The translations under genes and the position numbers were made by a program. A stretch of DNA of 64,000 nt, taken from Sediminibacterium soli (GTDB lineage Bacteria; Bacteroidota; Bacteroidia; Chitinophagales; Chitinophagaceae). The DNA lies in assembly GCF_009939225.1 (NCBI RefSeq), contig NZ_JAACJR010000003.1, positions 248,001 to 312,000 on the forward strand, read 5' to 3'. Positions within the stretch are counted from its first letter, which is position 1; every line of letters starts with the position of its first letter. Below, in pieces: positions 18,588-24,990 of this stretch. The notes beneath the pieces are model-generated. The model worked only from the letters and a program-made list of their open reading frames with translations, made no database searches and was not told the origin of the DNA.

Positions 18588-19238
18588 ATGGAACAGTTTG
18601 AACAACTTTCGGAAACGGAGATTATCAGGCGCATACTGTGCGGCGAGAAACCGCTTTATGAAATCATTGTAAGACGGTTCAATCCTTACCTGTACAAGGT
18701 GGGCAGGTCGTACAACTATAACCACGAGGATACGCAGGATCTGATGCAGGATACCTATATCGATGCATTCCGAAACCTGGCCCGTTTCGAGGGGCGGTCG
18801 GGTTTCAGAACCTGGCTTATCCGCATCATGCTCAACAACTGCTACCGGAAGAAAGAGAAACAGGGTTTTAAAAATGAATACGCGGCCGAAAGCGCCGGAG
18901 AAAATGCAGTACCCATGTATGCCAATTCCAACAACGATGCCCACAGGCAGATGCATAACCGCGAGCTGGGACATATCATAGAGGAGTCGCTTGCCGGTAT
19001 CCCGGAAGCCTATCGCATGGTGTTTTCCCTTCGGGAAGTGACGGGGCTGAATGTGTCAGAAACGGCGGGCCTGCTCGATATCAGTGAGGCCAATGTAAAA
19101 GTCAGGCTGAACAGGGCAAAAGCGATGTTACGGAACGAAATCGAGAAATCGTATTCCGCAGCCGAACTGTTCGAATTCAACCTTATCTATTGCGATGCGC
19201 TGACGGAAAGGGTGATGAAAAGGATCCATGCGTTGTAA
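18588..19238 (+). CDS. ECF-type RNA polymerase sigma factor
   Basis: A 216-residue sigma-70 family factor. Region 2 includes YEIIVRRFNPYLYKVGRSY and the core-binding DLMQDTYIDAFRNL with WLIRIMLNNCYRK (promoter melting), and region 4 spans about residues 125-185 with the helix-turn-helix VSETAGLLDISEANVKVRLNRAKAML. The C-terminal 30 residues (after RNEIEKSYSAAELFEFN) are an extension ending in CDALTERVMKRIHAL. It is co-transcribed with the DoxX-like gene. No anti-sigma factor is adjacent on either side, which is unusual; control may be by the paired repeat upstream or by the DoxX-like partner. Confidence 0.9.
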   Translation: MEQFEQLSETEIIRRILCGEKPLYEIIVRRFNPYLYKVGRSYNYNHEDTQDLMQDTYIDAFRNLARFEGRSGFRTWLIRIMLNNCYRKKEKQGFKNEYAAESAGENAVPMYANSNNDAHRQMHNRELGHIIEESLAGIPEAYRMVFSLREVTGLNVSETAGLLDISEANVKVRLNRAKAMLRNEIEKSYSAAELFEFNLIYCDALTERVMKRIHAL

Positions 19239-19291
19239 AGCTGCCTTGTTCGTCAGGGGTTAGAGCTTTATTGCAACAGCATCTTTTAATG

Positions 19292-19317
19292 TGTAATAGT
19301 TAGTAGTTGATCTGACA
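19292..19317 (+). repeat. Diverged copy of the 26-bp terminal-repeat sequence
   Basis: These 26 bp match the left arm of the inverted-repeat element at 20889-20914 at 22 of 26 positions, including an unbroken AGTTGATCTGACA. It is in the same orientation as 20889-20914 and inverted relative to 20961-20986, so 19292 and 20986 could be the two ends of one 1.7-kb element. Confidence 0.6.
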
Positions 19318-19425
19318 GTTTAGGATTTTTCTTTTTTGGTTTTTATAGGATATTGATAAAAAAAGTTAGGCTGCAGGACTTCATTCTCCGCAGGGTGTCC
19401 AACACATTACAACCATTGCGGTTCT

Positions 19426-19455
19426 CCGCAGGGTCTCTCGCAGAGGACCCTGCGG
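19426..19455. repeat. REP-type hairpin, left of the RAYT gene
   Basis: An imperfect palindrome: CCGCAGGGTC (19426-19435), a bulged T, CTC, loop GCA, GAG and GACCCTGCGG (19446-19455). The outer 10-bp stem is perfect. Its near-complement occurs at 20169-20198, so two REP units face each other around the transposase gene. A further half unit (TCTCCGCAGGGT) lies about 40 bp to the left. Confidence 0.8.
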
Positions 19456-19491
19456 TGCTGCGCATAGGTCAACTGGCTCAAAGACGGCCAT

Positions 19492-20076
19492 TCAGCACGG
19501 AGATGAAGTTAAATCAATTTCCTGTAATTGCATGTACGTAATCACCGGATACGTGTCTTGGTTACCAGTAAAATAATATTTAGCTGAGCTAGGCATATAG
19601 TCCTCCGGCAAGCACACAAGACCGTCCTTACATGGATTCTGGTGCATATAACTCGTCTTTTGTTCCATAAACTTGATGCTGAAACATTCTTTCCTGTCAA
19701 ACGACGGTTCAAACATTTCGTGCCTCTGGTTTTTTAATTGGTCAGTTTTGTTTACCCATCCAGCCATCTGGCCCAGAGTTTCTGTTTTGTTTTGCTGTGC
19801 GAGTCGTTTTACCAGATCATATGCCATAAAACGTTTGCCATTGGCAATAATGGTATTAATAGATGTGCTGCTCTCCTTAAACGCTATCATTGCATGCACA
19901 TGGCTTGGCATGATTACATAGCCCACGATATGATGTCCGGCCCTTTTCAGGCAATCAAACCATTTATACACAGAATCGTAACCATTCGCCATCTCAAATA
20001 ATGGCAACCACCTGGCACATGTGAAAGTGATAAAGAAAACACCATTGGTTTCATGAATTTTCCGCCTTACGCTCAC
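19492..20076 (-). CDS. REP-associated tyrosine transposase (RAYT, Y1/HUH family)
   Basis: A 194-residue transposase of the IS200-like Y1 family, with a GTG start at 20076. The HUH metal site is PSHVHAMI (His-x-His) and the catalytic Tyr is in KTSYMHQNPC, the Y-x-H-x-N-P pattern typical of REP-associated transposases. Between them lies INTIIANGKRFMAYDLVKRL, the usual linker helix. Such proteins cut single-stranded REP hairpins and are thought to spread them. Two inverted REP hairpins bracket this gene (19426-19455 and 20169-20198), supporting the assignment. The gene is intact. It sits in an AT-rich accessory stretch that also holds copies of a 26-bp repeat. Confidence 0.9.
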   Translation of the reverse strand: MSVRRKIHETNGVFFITFTCARWLPLFEMANGYDSVYKWFDCLKRAGHHIVGYVIMPSHVHAMIAFKESSTSINTIIANGKRFMAYDLVKRLAQQNKTETLGQMAGWVNKTDQLKNQRHEMFEPSFDRKECFSIKFMEQKTSYMHQNPCKDGLVCLPEDYMPSSAKYYFTGNQDTYPVITYMQLQEIDLTSSPC

Positions 20077-20168
20077 AATACTTTTTGAAAAGCAAGTTAT
20101 CTCCTAGAGCAAAATAAATTATTTCGGCTTATACCCGTGTTTTACAGCATGCAGGGTTGCTGTGTGTG

Positions 20169-20198
20169 CGCCGCAGGGTCCTCTTCGAGAGACCCCGC
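20169..20198. repeat. REP-type hairpin, right of the RAYT gene
   Basis: A hairpin with stem CCGCAGGGTC/GACCCCGCGG (one mismatch), inner CTC/GAG pair, loop TTC and a bulged A. It is the reverse-complement form of the hairpin at 19426-19455, including the bulge position, and makes the inverted REP pair around the transposase gene. Confidence 0.8.
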
Positions 20199-20256
20199 GG
20201 AGACTCCCGCTTTTTAGGTGGCTTAAGTACACCCTGAGGAGAAGGGAATTCACAAT

Positions 20257-20766
20257 GTGAAAAAATCTATATCAGATAAGCGCATTTTTCGAGGAGAAGA
20301 GATTTCGGAAGGCGCAAAATTTATTGGAAATCCATCTGACTTATTAAGTTTCTACAATCGTACTCCTTCCAATGCATTTACATTATCATTAACAGTTGAC
20401 GAATCTGGCCATTACAAACTCCAAGATATAGGGCGAGGTTATATTGCTTTAAGCAGTATTGATACTATATCTCTAAAAAAAATAGTAGGAGAAGACACAT
20501 TTTCGGTTCGGAGTTCTATTATACTCTCATTTGCACAAAGAGGTGGCAATAGCCTTCATTATTCACCAACTTATTCTTCGTCCGGTACGATCAAGAAAAA
20601 AAATAACTCTATTGAAATATCTCTTACCGAATCGTCAAACAGAAAGCAAACGCTAATGGAGCAGATTACTTCGTCAAATACCTTCTACGATAAAAAGCCT
20701 GGAACATACAAATTCAAATCGCAAACTCTTGATCTTAAGGTAGATATTTTCATTTATGATGTATAG
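20257..20766 (+). CDS. Orphan AT-rich gene of unknown function
   Basis: A 169-residue protein with a GTG start at 20257; an in-frame stop at 20224-20226 rules out a much longer form. It has no signal peptide or membrane segment. The sequence is rich in Ser, Thr and Lys with an even spread of hydrophobic residues, consistent with a small beta-rich soluble protein (SIILSFAQRGGNS, YKFKSQTLDLKVDIFIYDV). I recognise no family. It is clearly more AT-rich than the genes outside the accessory region and lies between the RAYT/REP block and the 98-bp inverted-repeat element, so it looks acquired. Confidence 0.5.
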   Translation: MKKSISDKRIFRGEEISEGAKFIGNPSDLLSFYNRTPSNAFTLSLTVDESGHYKLQDIGRGYIALSSIDTISLKKIVGEDTFSVRSSIILSFAQRGGNSLHYSPTYSSSGTIKKKNNSIEISLTESSNRKQTLMEQITSSNTFYDKKPGTYKFKSQTLDLKVDIFIYDV

Positions 20767-20888
20767 GGACAATATTGCTACAGCAAGATTACGGGCATGG
20801 CTGAGGTTACAAAGAATATTATTGATTTTTATGGTGAGGGAATAGATTGGCAAATCTCCTATTAAACTATTTCGGTATAAAATTAATA

Positions 20889-20986
20889 TGTAGAAGTTAA
20901 GAGTTGATCTGACAATTGGGATTAAATTTAAGTAACGACACTTATTTAATAACCCCAAAATGTCAGATCAACTCTTAACTTCTACA
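20889..20986. mobile_element. 98-bp inverted-repeat element (MITE-like or IS remnant)
   Basis: A perfect 26-bp inverted repeat (20889-20914 against 20961-20986; both arms contain AGTTGATCTGACA or its complement) flanks a 46-bp AT-rich centre that encodes nothing. The inner edges (TTGGGATTAAAT and ATTTAATAACCCCAA) are also partly complementary. A diverged third copy of the arm lies at 19292-19317. The layout is that of insertion-sequence ends or a miniature inverted-repeat element; no matching DDE transposase is in the window. As RNA it would form a very strong hairpin after the orphan gene. Confidence 0.65.
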
Positions 20987-21106
20987 ATTTACATAAATTA
21001 TAAAGGCACGTCGCATAACCTTGCAACTAATATAATAGTAACTTTTACAATGAACACCGTTTAAATTGAGGCGAAAGGCTTAAAATCTCTCCAACGAACC
21101 CCTTCG

Positions 21107-21114
21107 TACCTTTG
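21107..21114 (+). promoter_or_regulatory. Bacteroidota -7 box upstream of the deiminase gene
   Basis: TACCTTTG at 21107-21114 matches TAnnTTTG exactly and ends 21 bp before the ATG at 21136. Because it covers the TTG at 21112, that codon is more likely promoter than start. I see no good TTG -33 element at the usual distance. Confidence 0.5.
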
Positions 21115-21135
21115 CGTCACAAATTTTCATTGCAA

Positions 21136-22131
21136 ATGGTCTACACAGACTATTCGGACGTTCAGAATCTTATTCTTGCCTATCCTGAGCGTTTCTACAA
21201 CGAATATGAATCACTGACACCCTTCTATGACTCGCTAATTGACCTAATACCAAATAACATCCAATTGTGGCTGGTAACGAACAATAAGGCTACCTGTCAA
21301 AAACTGGATAGTAGGTATCAGTACAAGAAGGTGAATACCATCGGAATCAAGCACTGGGACGAAATCTGGCTGCGAGATTGTATAGGAATAAATACCAGCG
21401 AATCGGTAGTTAAACCGTTCTATCACCCCCAATACTGCACCCACTACCGACATAAGGATTATTTCGAACATCTCAATAAGCAATCGAGGCTAATCGTAAA
21501 AGAGTGCCTACAGAAGAAAATATCTCATCTGCCTTTAATAATGGATGGAGGTAATTTTTCCAATAACTCGACAACCGTATTTCTTACCAACAGAATATTG
21601 GAAGATAATCGTGAACTATCCAAATCGGAAATCGTGAATATGTTGCAGGATTTTACTTCCCTGCGGCCTGAAATCATTGAAAGAAGCAAGACAGATACAA
21701 TTGGTCATACTGATGGGTTTATCAGTTTCCTCTCTGAAAAGCAAGTATTGCTTTCAAACTATCCCTCGTTGCCATTTTTAAAAGCTGATATTGAATTTAT
21801 CTATGAGGTCAGAAAGAGGCTTGAAGACGAGAAATTCGAGGTGATAGACTTCTATGATCGGCCTATTGACGAAATAGTACCATGTGAGTGTTATCGTAAT
21901 AAGAAAAAAGCATGCCTTTATTCTGCAAGAGGTAATTACATTAATTTTCTGCGGCTGAACAACACCGTTATTCTACCAGAATACAATCTGCCAACTGCCA
22001 AGGAGACAAAGTATTATAACACGCGGAATGCAGAAATATTATCCAACTTGGGATTTGAGATAAAAACGATTAATTGCGATCAGTTGGCAAAAATGGGCGG
22101 CTCATTGCATTGCCTTAGTTATACTTTTTAA
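21136..22131 (+). CDS. Agmatine/peptidyl-arginine deiminase family protein
   Basis: A 331-residue protein from the ATG at 21136. It shows the conserved order of the guanidino-group-modifying fold: HWDEIWLRDCIGI (substrate-binding Asp), LIMDGGNFSNN (GGN), IGHTDGFISF (the GH-x-D catalytic pair) and MGGSLHCLSY with the nucleophilic Cys near the C-terminus. Family members hydrolyse agmatine to N-carbamoylputrescine, or arginine residues to citrulline. The sequence is divergent, for instance RDCIGI in place of the usual RDxGP, so the substrate may differ. It is AT-rich, has its own -7 box and lies in the island next to tRNA-Arg. No putrescine-pathway genes are adjacent. Confidence 0.82.
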   Translation: MVYTDYSDVQNLILAYPERFYNEYESLTPFYDSLIDLIPNNIQLWLVTNNKATCQKLDSRYQYKKVNTIGIKHWDEIWLRDCIGINTSESVVKPFYHPQYCTHYRHKDYFEHLNKQSRLIVKECLQKKISHLPLIMDGGNFSNNSTTVFLTNRILEDNRELSKSEIVNMLQDFTSLRPEIIERSKTDTIGHTDGFISFLSEKQVLLSNYPSLPFLKADIEFIYEVRKRLEDEKFEVIDFYDRPIDEIVPCECYRNKKKACLYSARGNYINFLRLNNTVILPEYNLPTAKETKYYNTRNAEILSNLGFEIKTINCDQLAKMGGSLHCLSYTF

Positions 22132-22371
22132 CTTCAATGGAGAAGATTCTAAAATTTCTGGAAGGTGAATGGACTTTGCGGCTGGCTTAGCGTGTAATCT
22201 GATAATCCTATTTATTTAATATTGGTTTTAGATCGACCTGTATGTTTTATAGTAGATTAAGGAAGCCTGTAGTTGCGTATATGCTTCCTGTGGAGGGTGG
22301 ATTTGCGCAAGTTGATTTTAACGGGGTGTCGTATATTTGAGAGTTAGCAGTAACCCATCTAAACTTGAAAA

Positions 22372-23019
22372 TTGAATTTATATTTTATAAGTGGATTAGG
22401 AGCAGATGAAAGAGTATTTCAACGCCTGGAGCTTCCTGATAGTATAAAAGTTCATCATGTCGCGTGGCCGAAAATCTTGCCTAATGAAACAATTGTTTCT
22501 TATCGAGATAAGATTATTTCAGTTATTGATACATCTCAAGAATTTGGCTTAGTAGGATTGTCATTTGGTGGTATTCTTGCGACAGAAGTAGCCAAGATCT
22601 TGGAACCCCAAATAACCATATTACTTTCAAGTATTAGCAACATCAGCGAAATTCCGTGGTATTATAAGGTTCTTGCCAAATCAAGATTTAATAGAATTGT
22701 ACCGGAATTCCTTTTGAACAAGATTTATCCCTTTACAAATTGGTACTTTGGTATTTCTGAATCTTCAGACAAAAGATTGCTTAAATCAATTATTCATTCG
22801 ACCTCTGCATCTTTCATTAAATGGGCTGTAAATGAAATTATTAATTGGAAAAATATAGATAGACCAGAAAGTATCTACCATATTCACGGTGATAGTGACA
22901 GATTATTTCCAATAAGTCTCGTTAACGCGGACAAGATTATAAAAAATGCCGGGCATTTAATGGTGTATACTCACGCGAAATTGGTCAGCCAGGTTATTCG
23001 AGATCGATTGGGCAACTAA
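22372..23019 (+). CDS. Small alpha/beta hydrolase
   Basis: A 215-residue alpha/beta-fold hydrolase. An in-frame TGA lies directly upstream (22366-22368), so translation must begin at the TTG at 22372 or later; MNLYFISGLGADERVF is the normal first strand of the fold, which supports the TTG. The triad is visible: Ser64 in VGLSFGG, Asp176 in HGDSDRLFP and His195 in NAGHLMV. No lid domain is obvious, and the substrate (ester, thioester or other) is unknown. The gene is AT-rich and lies between the deiminase gene and tRNA-Arg, probably part of the same acquired segment. Confidence 0.78.
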   Translation: MNLYFISGLGADERVFQRLELPDSIKVHHVAWPKILPNETIVSYRDKIISVIDTSQEFGLVGLSFGGILATEVAKILEPQITILLSSISNISEIPWYYKVLAKSRFNRIVPEFLLNKIYPFTNWYFGISESSDKRLLKSIIHSTSASFIKWAVNEIINWKNIDRPESIYHIHGDSDRLFPISLVNADKIIKNAGHLMVYTHAKLVSQVIRDRLGN

Positions 23020-23132
23020 CACGAGCTTGCAAAAGGTGGGCTGAAAAATATGGTCAATTAGAGAATATTAATATTGTAATTTTTTATTTTATTATTTCAA
23101 CCAATATCTCAACCATACCCCTAAAAACGAAA

Positions 23133-23156
23133 AAAGCGCCGATTTTACGGCGCTTT
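23133..23156 (-). terminator. Terminator of tRNA-Arg
   Basis: A perfect 9-bp stem AAAGCGCCG/CGGCGCTTT with a 6-nt loop. Read on the minus strand it is followed by a T run, so it ends the tRNA transcript 14 bp past the tRNA 3' end. Confidence 0.85.
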
Positions 23157-23169
23157 CGCGAAAAAAATG

Positions 23170-23241
23170 TAGTCCCGACAAGAATCGAACTTGTATCTAA
23201 AGTTTAGGAAACTTCTATTCTATCCATTGAACTACGGGACC
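23170..23241 (-). tRNA. tRNA-Arg (anticodon CCU)
   Basis: A 72-nt tRNA on the minus strand. The acceptor stem is GGTCCCG pairing with CGGGACT (one G-U), the discriminator is A, and the anticodon arm is GAAGT-TTCCTAA-ACTTT with CCT at positions 34-36 after the invariant T33. The T arm is ACAAG-TTCGATT-CTTGT. The 3' CCA is not encoded. A terminator lies just downstream. The AT-rich accessory genes begin on the 3' side of this tRNA, the usual side for island insertion. Confidence 0.92.
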
Positions 23242-23257
23242 AGGTTTGTTGTTAAAA

Positions 23258-23323
23258 GAACTTGTATCAAAGTTTAGTCCCCACAGTACTGTGGGGATAT
23301 GCTATCCATTGAACTACGGAACC
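23258..23323 (-). pseudogene. Broken tRNA-Arg copy carrying a palindromic insertion
   Basis: Sixteen bp upstream (5' side) of the intact tRNA-Arg lies a partial copy. It keeps GAACTTGTATC/AAAGTTTA (T arm and variable region) and CTATCCATTGAACTACGG (D arm and 5' acceptor strand), as read on the plus strand. The anticodon arm is replaced by a block containing a perfect 20-bp palindrome, and the 3' acceptor strand is absent. It cannot fold as a tRNA. It could be a recombination remnant or the footprint of an element that entered the anticodon arm. Confidence 0.75.
23278..23297. repeat. Perfect 20-bp palindrome inside the tRNA remnant
   Basis: TCCCCACAGTACTGTGGGGA reads the same on both strands. 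A related imperfect form (TCCACAGCACTGCGGGGA) occurs at 42691-42708 next to the cassette in the respiratory operon, so this is probably a dispersed repeat family. Confidence 0.7.
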
Positions 23324-23459
23324 GGCTTATCAATTAATAATTTCGCAGTCAAAAATTGATAATCGGGTGGCAAAAATAGCGGTTAGGAAGGAGTTGAACA
23401 AGAAAAACCGGTGCGGTAAAGCCTGCTTAAATCGGTATATTCGGTGCTCAATTACCGCT

Positions 23460-23906
23460 ATGAAACAGCTGCTGCTCCTTTTTCTCTTGTCTTTTGGCGC
23501 CAAAGCCGCCTTTTCGCAGGATAACAAAGCGCATATCAACCATGTTGCCGTATTCGTGGTGAGCCTGCAGAAATCGGTGGATTTCTATACGAATGTTATG
23601 GGACTGGATACCATTCCCGAACCCTTTCACGATAACAAACATGCCTGGTACCGCATTGGGCCGGGCGCGGCGCTGCATGTGATCGAGGGCGCTAAAGAAC
23701 CCAAAGAATATTTCCTCAACAACCATATGTGTTTTTCCGTTGCGTCTGTGGACGGCTTTGTGGAGAAACTGAAAAAACACCAGATCGGCTGGGTCAACGC
23801 CAAAGGCGAAAAAATGCTGGTCACTACCAGGGTGGATGGGGTAAAACAAATCTGGATCAACGACCCCGACGGGTACTGGCTGGAGATCAATGATGCGAAG
23901 GATTAG
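23460..23906 (+). CDS. Exported VOC-family (glyoxalase-like) protein
   Basis: A 148-residue protein started at the ATG at 23460, which gives a good signal peptide (MKQLLLLFLLSFGAKAAFSQ). The mature part is one vicinal-oxygen-chelate unit: INHVAVFVVSLQKSVDFYTNVMGL, then ALHVIEG, HMCFSVASVDGFVEKL and the C-terminal WINDPDGYWLEI with the metal-ligand Glu. His near residue 27 and the final Glu are standard VOC metal ligands. These proteins include glyoxalase I and dioxygenases; the exact reaction is unknown. Periplasmic location is unusual for glyoxalase I, so a different substrate is likely. Confidence 0.85.
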   Translation: MKQLLLLFLLSFGAKAAFSQDNKAHINHVAVFVVSLQKSVDFYTNVMGLDTIPEPFHDNKHAWYRIGPGAALHVIEGAKEPKEYFLNNHMCFSVASVDGFVEKLKKHQIGWVNAKGEKMLVTTRVDGVKQIWINDPDGYWLEINDAKD

Positions 23907-24007
23907 TTTGGTTTGTGATTGACTGCCTGCTTTCAGTGGTTCCTATCAGAGGAATAACCAAACTGCAGACCACAAACCACAAACCAAATCCAACCACCCA
24001 AAACCCC

Positions 24008-24015
24008 TATTTTTG
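24008..24015 (+). promoter_or_regulatory. Bacteroidota -7 box before the TPR gene
   Basis: TATTTTTG fits TAnnTTTG and lies 19 bp before the ATG at 24035. No convincing -33 element is visible. Confidence 0.4.
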
Positions 24016-24034
24016 CAGCCGAAAATTCGCCTGC

Positions 24035-24688
24035 ATGAAGTTTTACAACCTACTTATACGTTACCGTTTCTGGCTTAGCCTGGTGCTGATCGCCGGCGCC
24101 GTGGTATTGAACCTGACGGGTACCGGTTTCTGGCCCAGTTTCCCCCTGTATTTTGTTGGGGTGATCGGGTTGGCCAGCCATTTTTTCATCGGACCGCTGC
24201 GCCTGATCCAGGAACCGATGGAACAGGGTAATGTGGATGCGGTGGAGAAGATCCTGGATACGATCTGGTTTCCCGGCCTGCTGTTCAAACCCGTGCGCTC
24301 TACCTACTATACCATCAAAGGCAACCTGGCCATGATGAAACAGGATTTCACCACGGCAGAAAAACACCTGAAAAAAAGCACCGATCTCGGCTCCCCCATG
24401 CCCGAAGCCGAAGGCGCCAACAAACTGCAGCTGGGTATGATGGCCATGCAGCGCGGCGACCTGAAACAAGGTGAGTCCTATATCCGTGCCGCCATCCGCG
24501 CCGGTATCCCCGATAAAGAAAGCGAGGCCGTTGCCTACCTCAGCATGTGCCAGATCTTCATGAACAAACGCGAGTTCCGCGCCGCCAAGGAATTCTTCCG
24601 CAAAGCCAAAGCCTGCAAACCCAAAACCCAGCAGGTAGTCGACCAGATAAAGGAGATCGAGAAATACATTTCAAGAATGCCGGGGTAG
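24035..24688 (+). CDS. Membrane-anchored TPR protein
   Basis: A 217-residue protein started at the ATG at 24035. Two membrane helices at about 10-30 and 37-55 (WLSLVLIAGAVVLNLTG, LYFVGVIGLASHFFIGPL) are followed by a cytoplasmic part with three or so tetratricopeptide-like repeats: YYTIKGNLAMMKQDFTTAEK, LGMMAMQRGDLKQGESYIR and LSMCQIFMNKREFRAAKEFF. TPR units bind other proteins; the partner is unknown. It has its own -7 box and a terminator-like hairpin follows it, so it is probably a single-gene unit. Confidence 0.75.
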   Translation: MKFYNLLIRYRFWLSLVLIAGAVVLNLTGTGFWPSFPLYFVGVIGLASHFFIGPLRLIQEPMEQGNVDAVEKILDTIWFPGLLFKPVRSTYYTIKGNLAMMKQDFTTAEKHLKKSTDLGSPMPEAEGANKLQLGMMAMQRGDLKQGESYIRAAIRAGIPDKESEAVAYLSMCQIFMNKREFRAAKEFFRKAKACKPKTQQVVDQIKEIEKYISRMPG

Positions 24689-24821
24689 GATGGGGAATAA
24701 GGAACAGGGAATAAGGATTAAAGAACAGAAGAGCAAGGAAGGGGAGAATGGGGGTGAACGGGGAGGAGGAATCGTAAGTTATAGATTTACAGATGGTTAG
24801 ATAGATGGTGCCAACCGCTGG

Positions 24822-24864
24822 AAAGGCCGGAAGATGAAGAAAAGATCATCTTTCCGGCCTTTTT
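24822..24864 (+). terminator. Hairpin terminator between the TPR gene and the giant repeat gene
   Basis: A 16-bp stem beginning AAAGGCCGGAAGATGA, with a single bulged T in the right arm, is followed by a short T run. It separates two + strand genes. Confidence 0.8.
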
Positions 24865-24990
24865 GGTTTTGGGGACGGCCGTGTTTTACAAACCAGTATT
24901 TTTGTGATCCAATATCCCCCGAAAGACTACAGCGCGGCACATTATTTACTACAGGATAAGAAAGGCGTTCATATACCATGCATCCTGGAG

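Noticed and set aside
18000-23170. An integrase or att repeat matching the tRNA-Arg end
   Set aside because: I looked for a tyrosine or serine recombinase and for a copy of the tRNA 3' end in the accessory region and saw neither; the island is argued from composition and position only.
23258-23323. A second functional tRNA next to tRNA-Arg(CCU)
   Set aside because: The anticodon arm is replaced and the 3' acceptor strand is missing, so it cannot fold as a tRNA.
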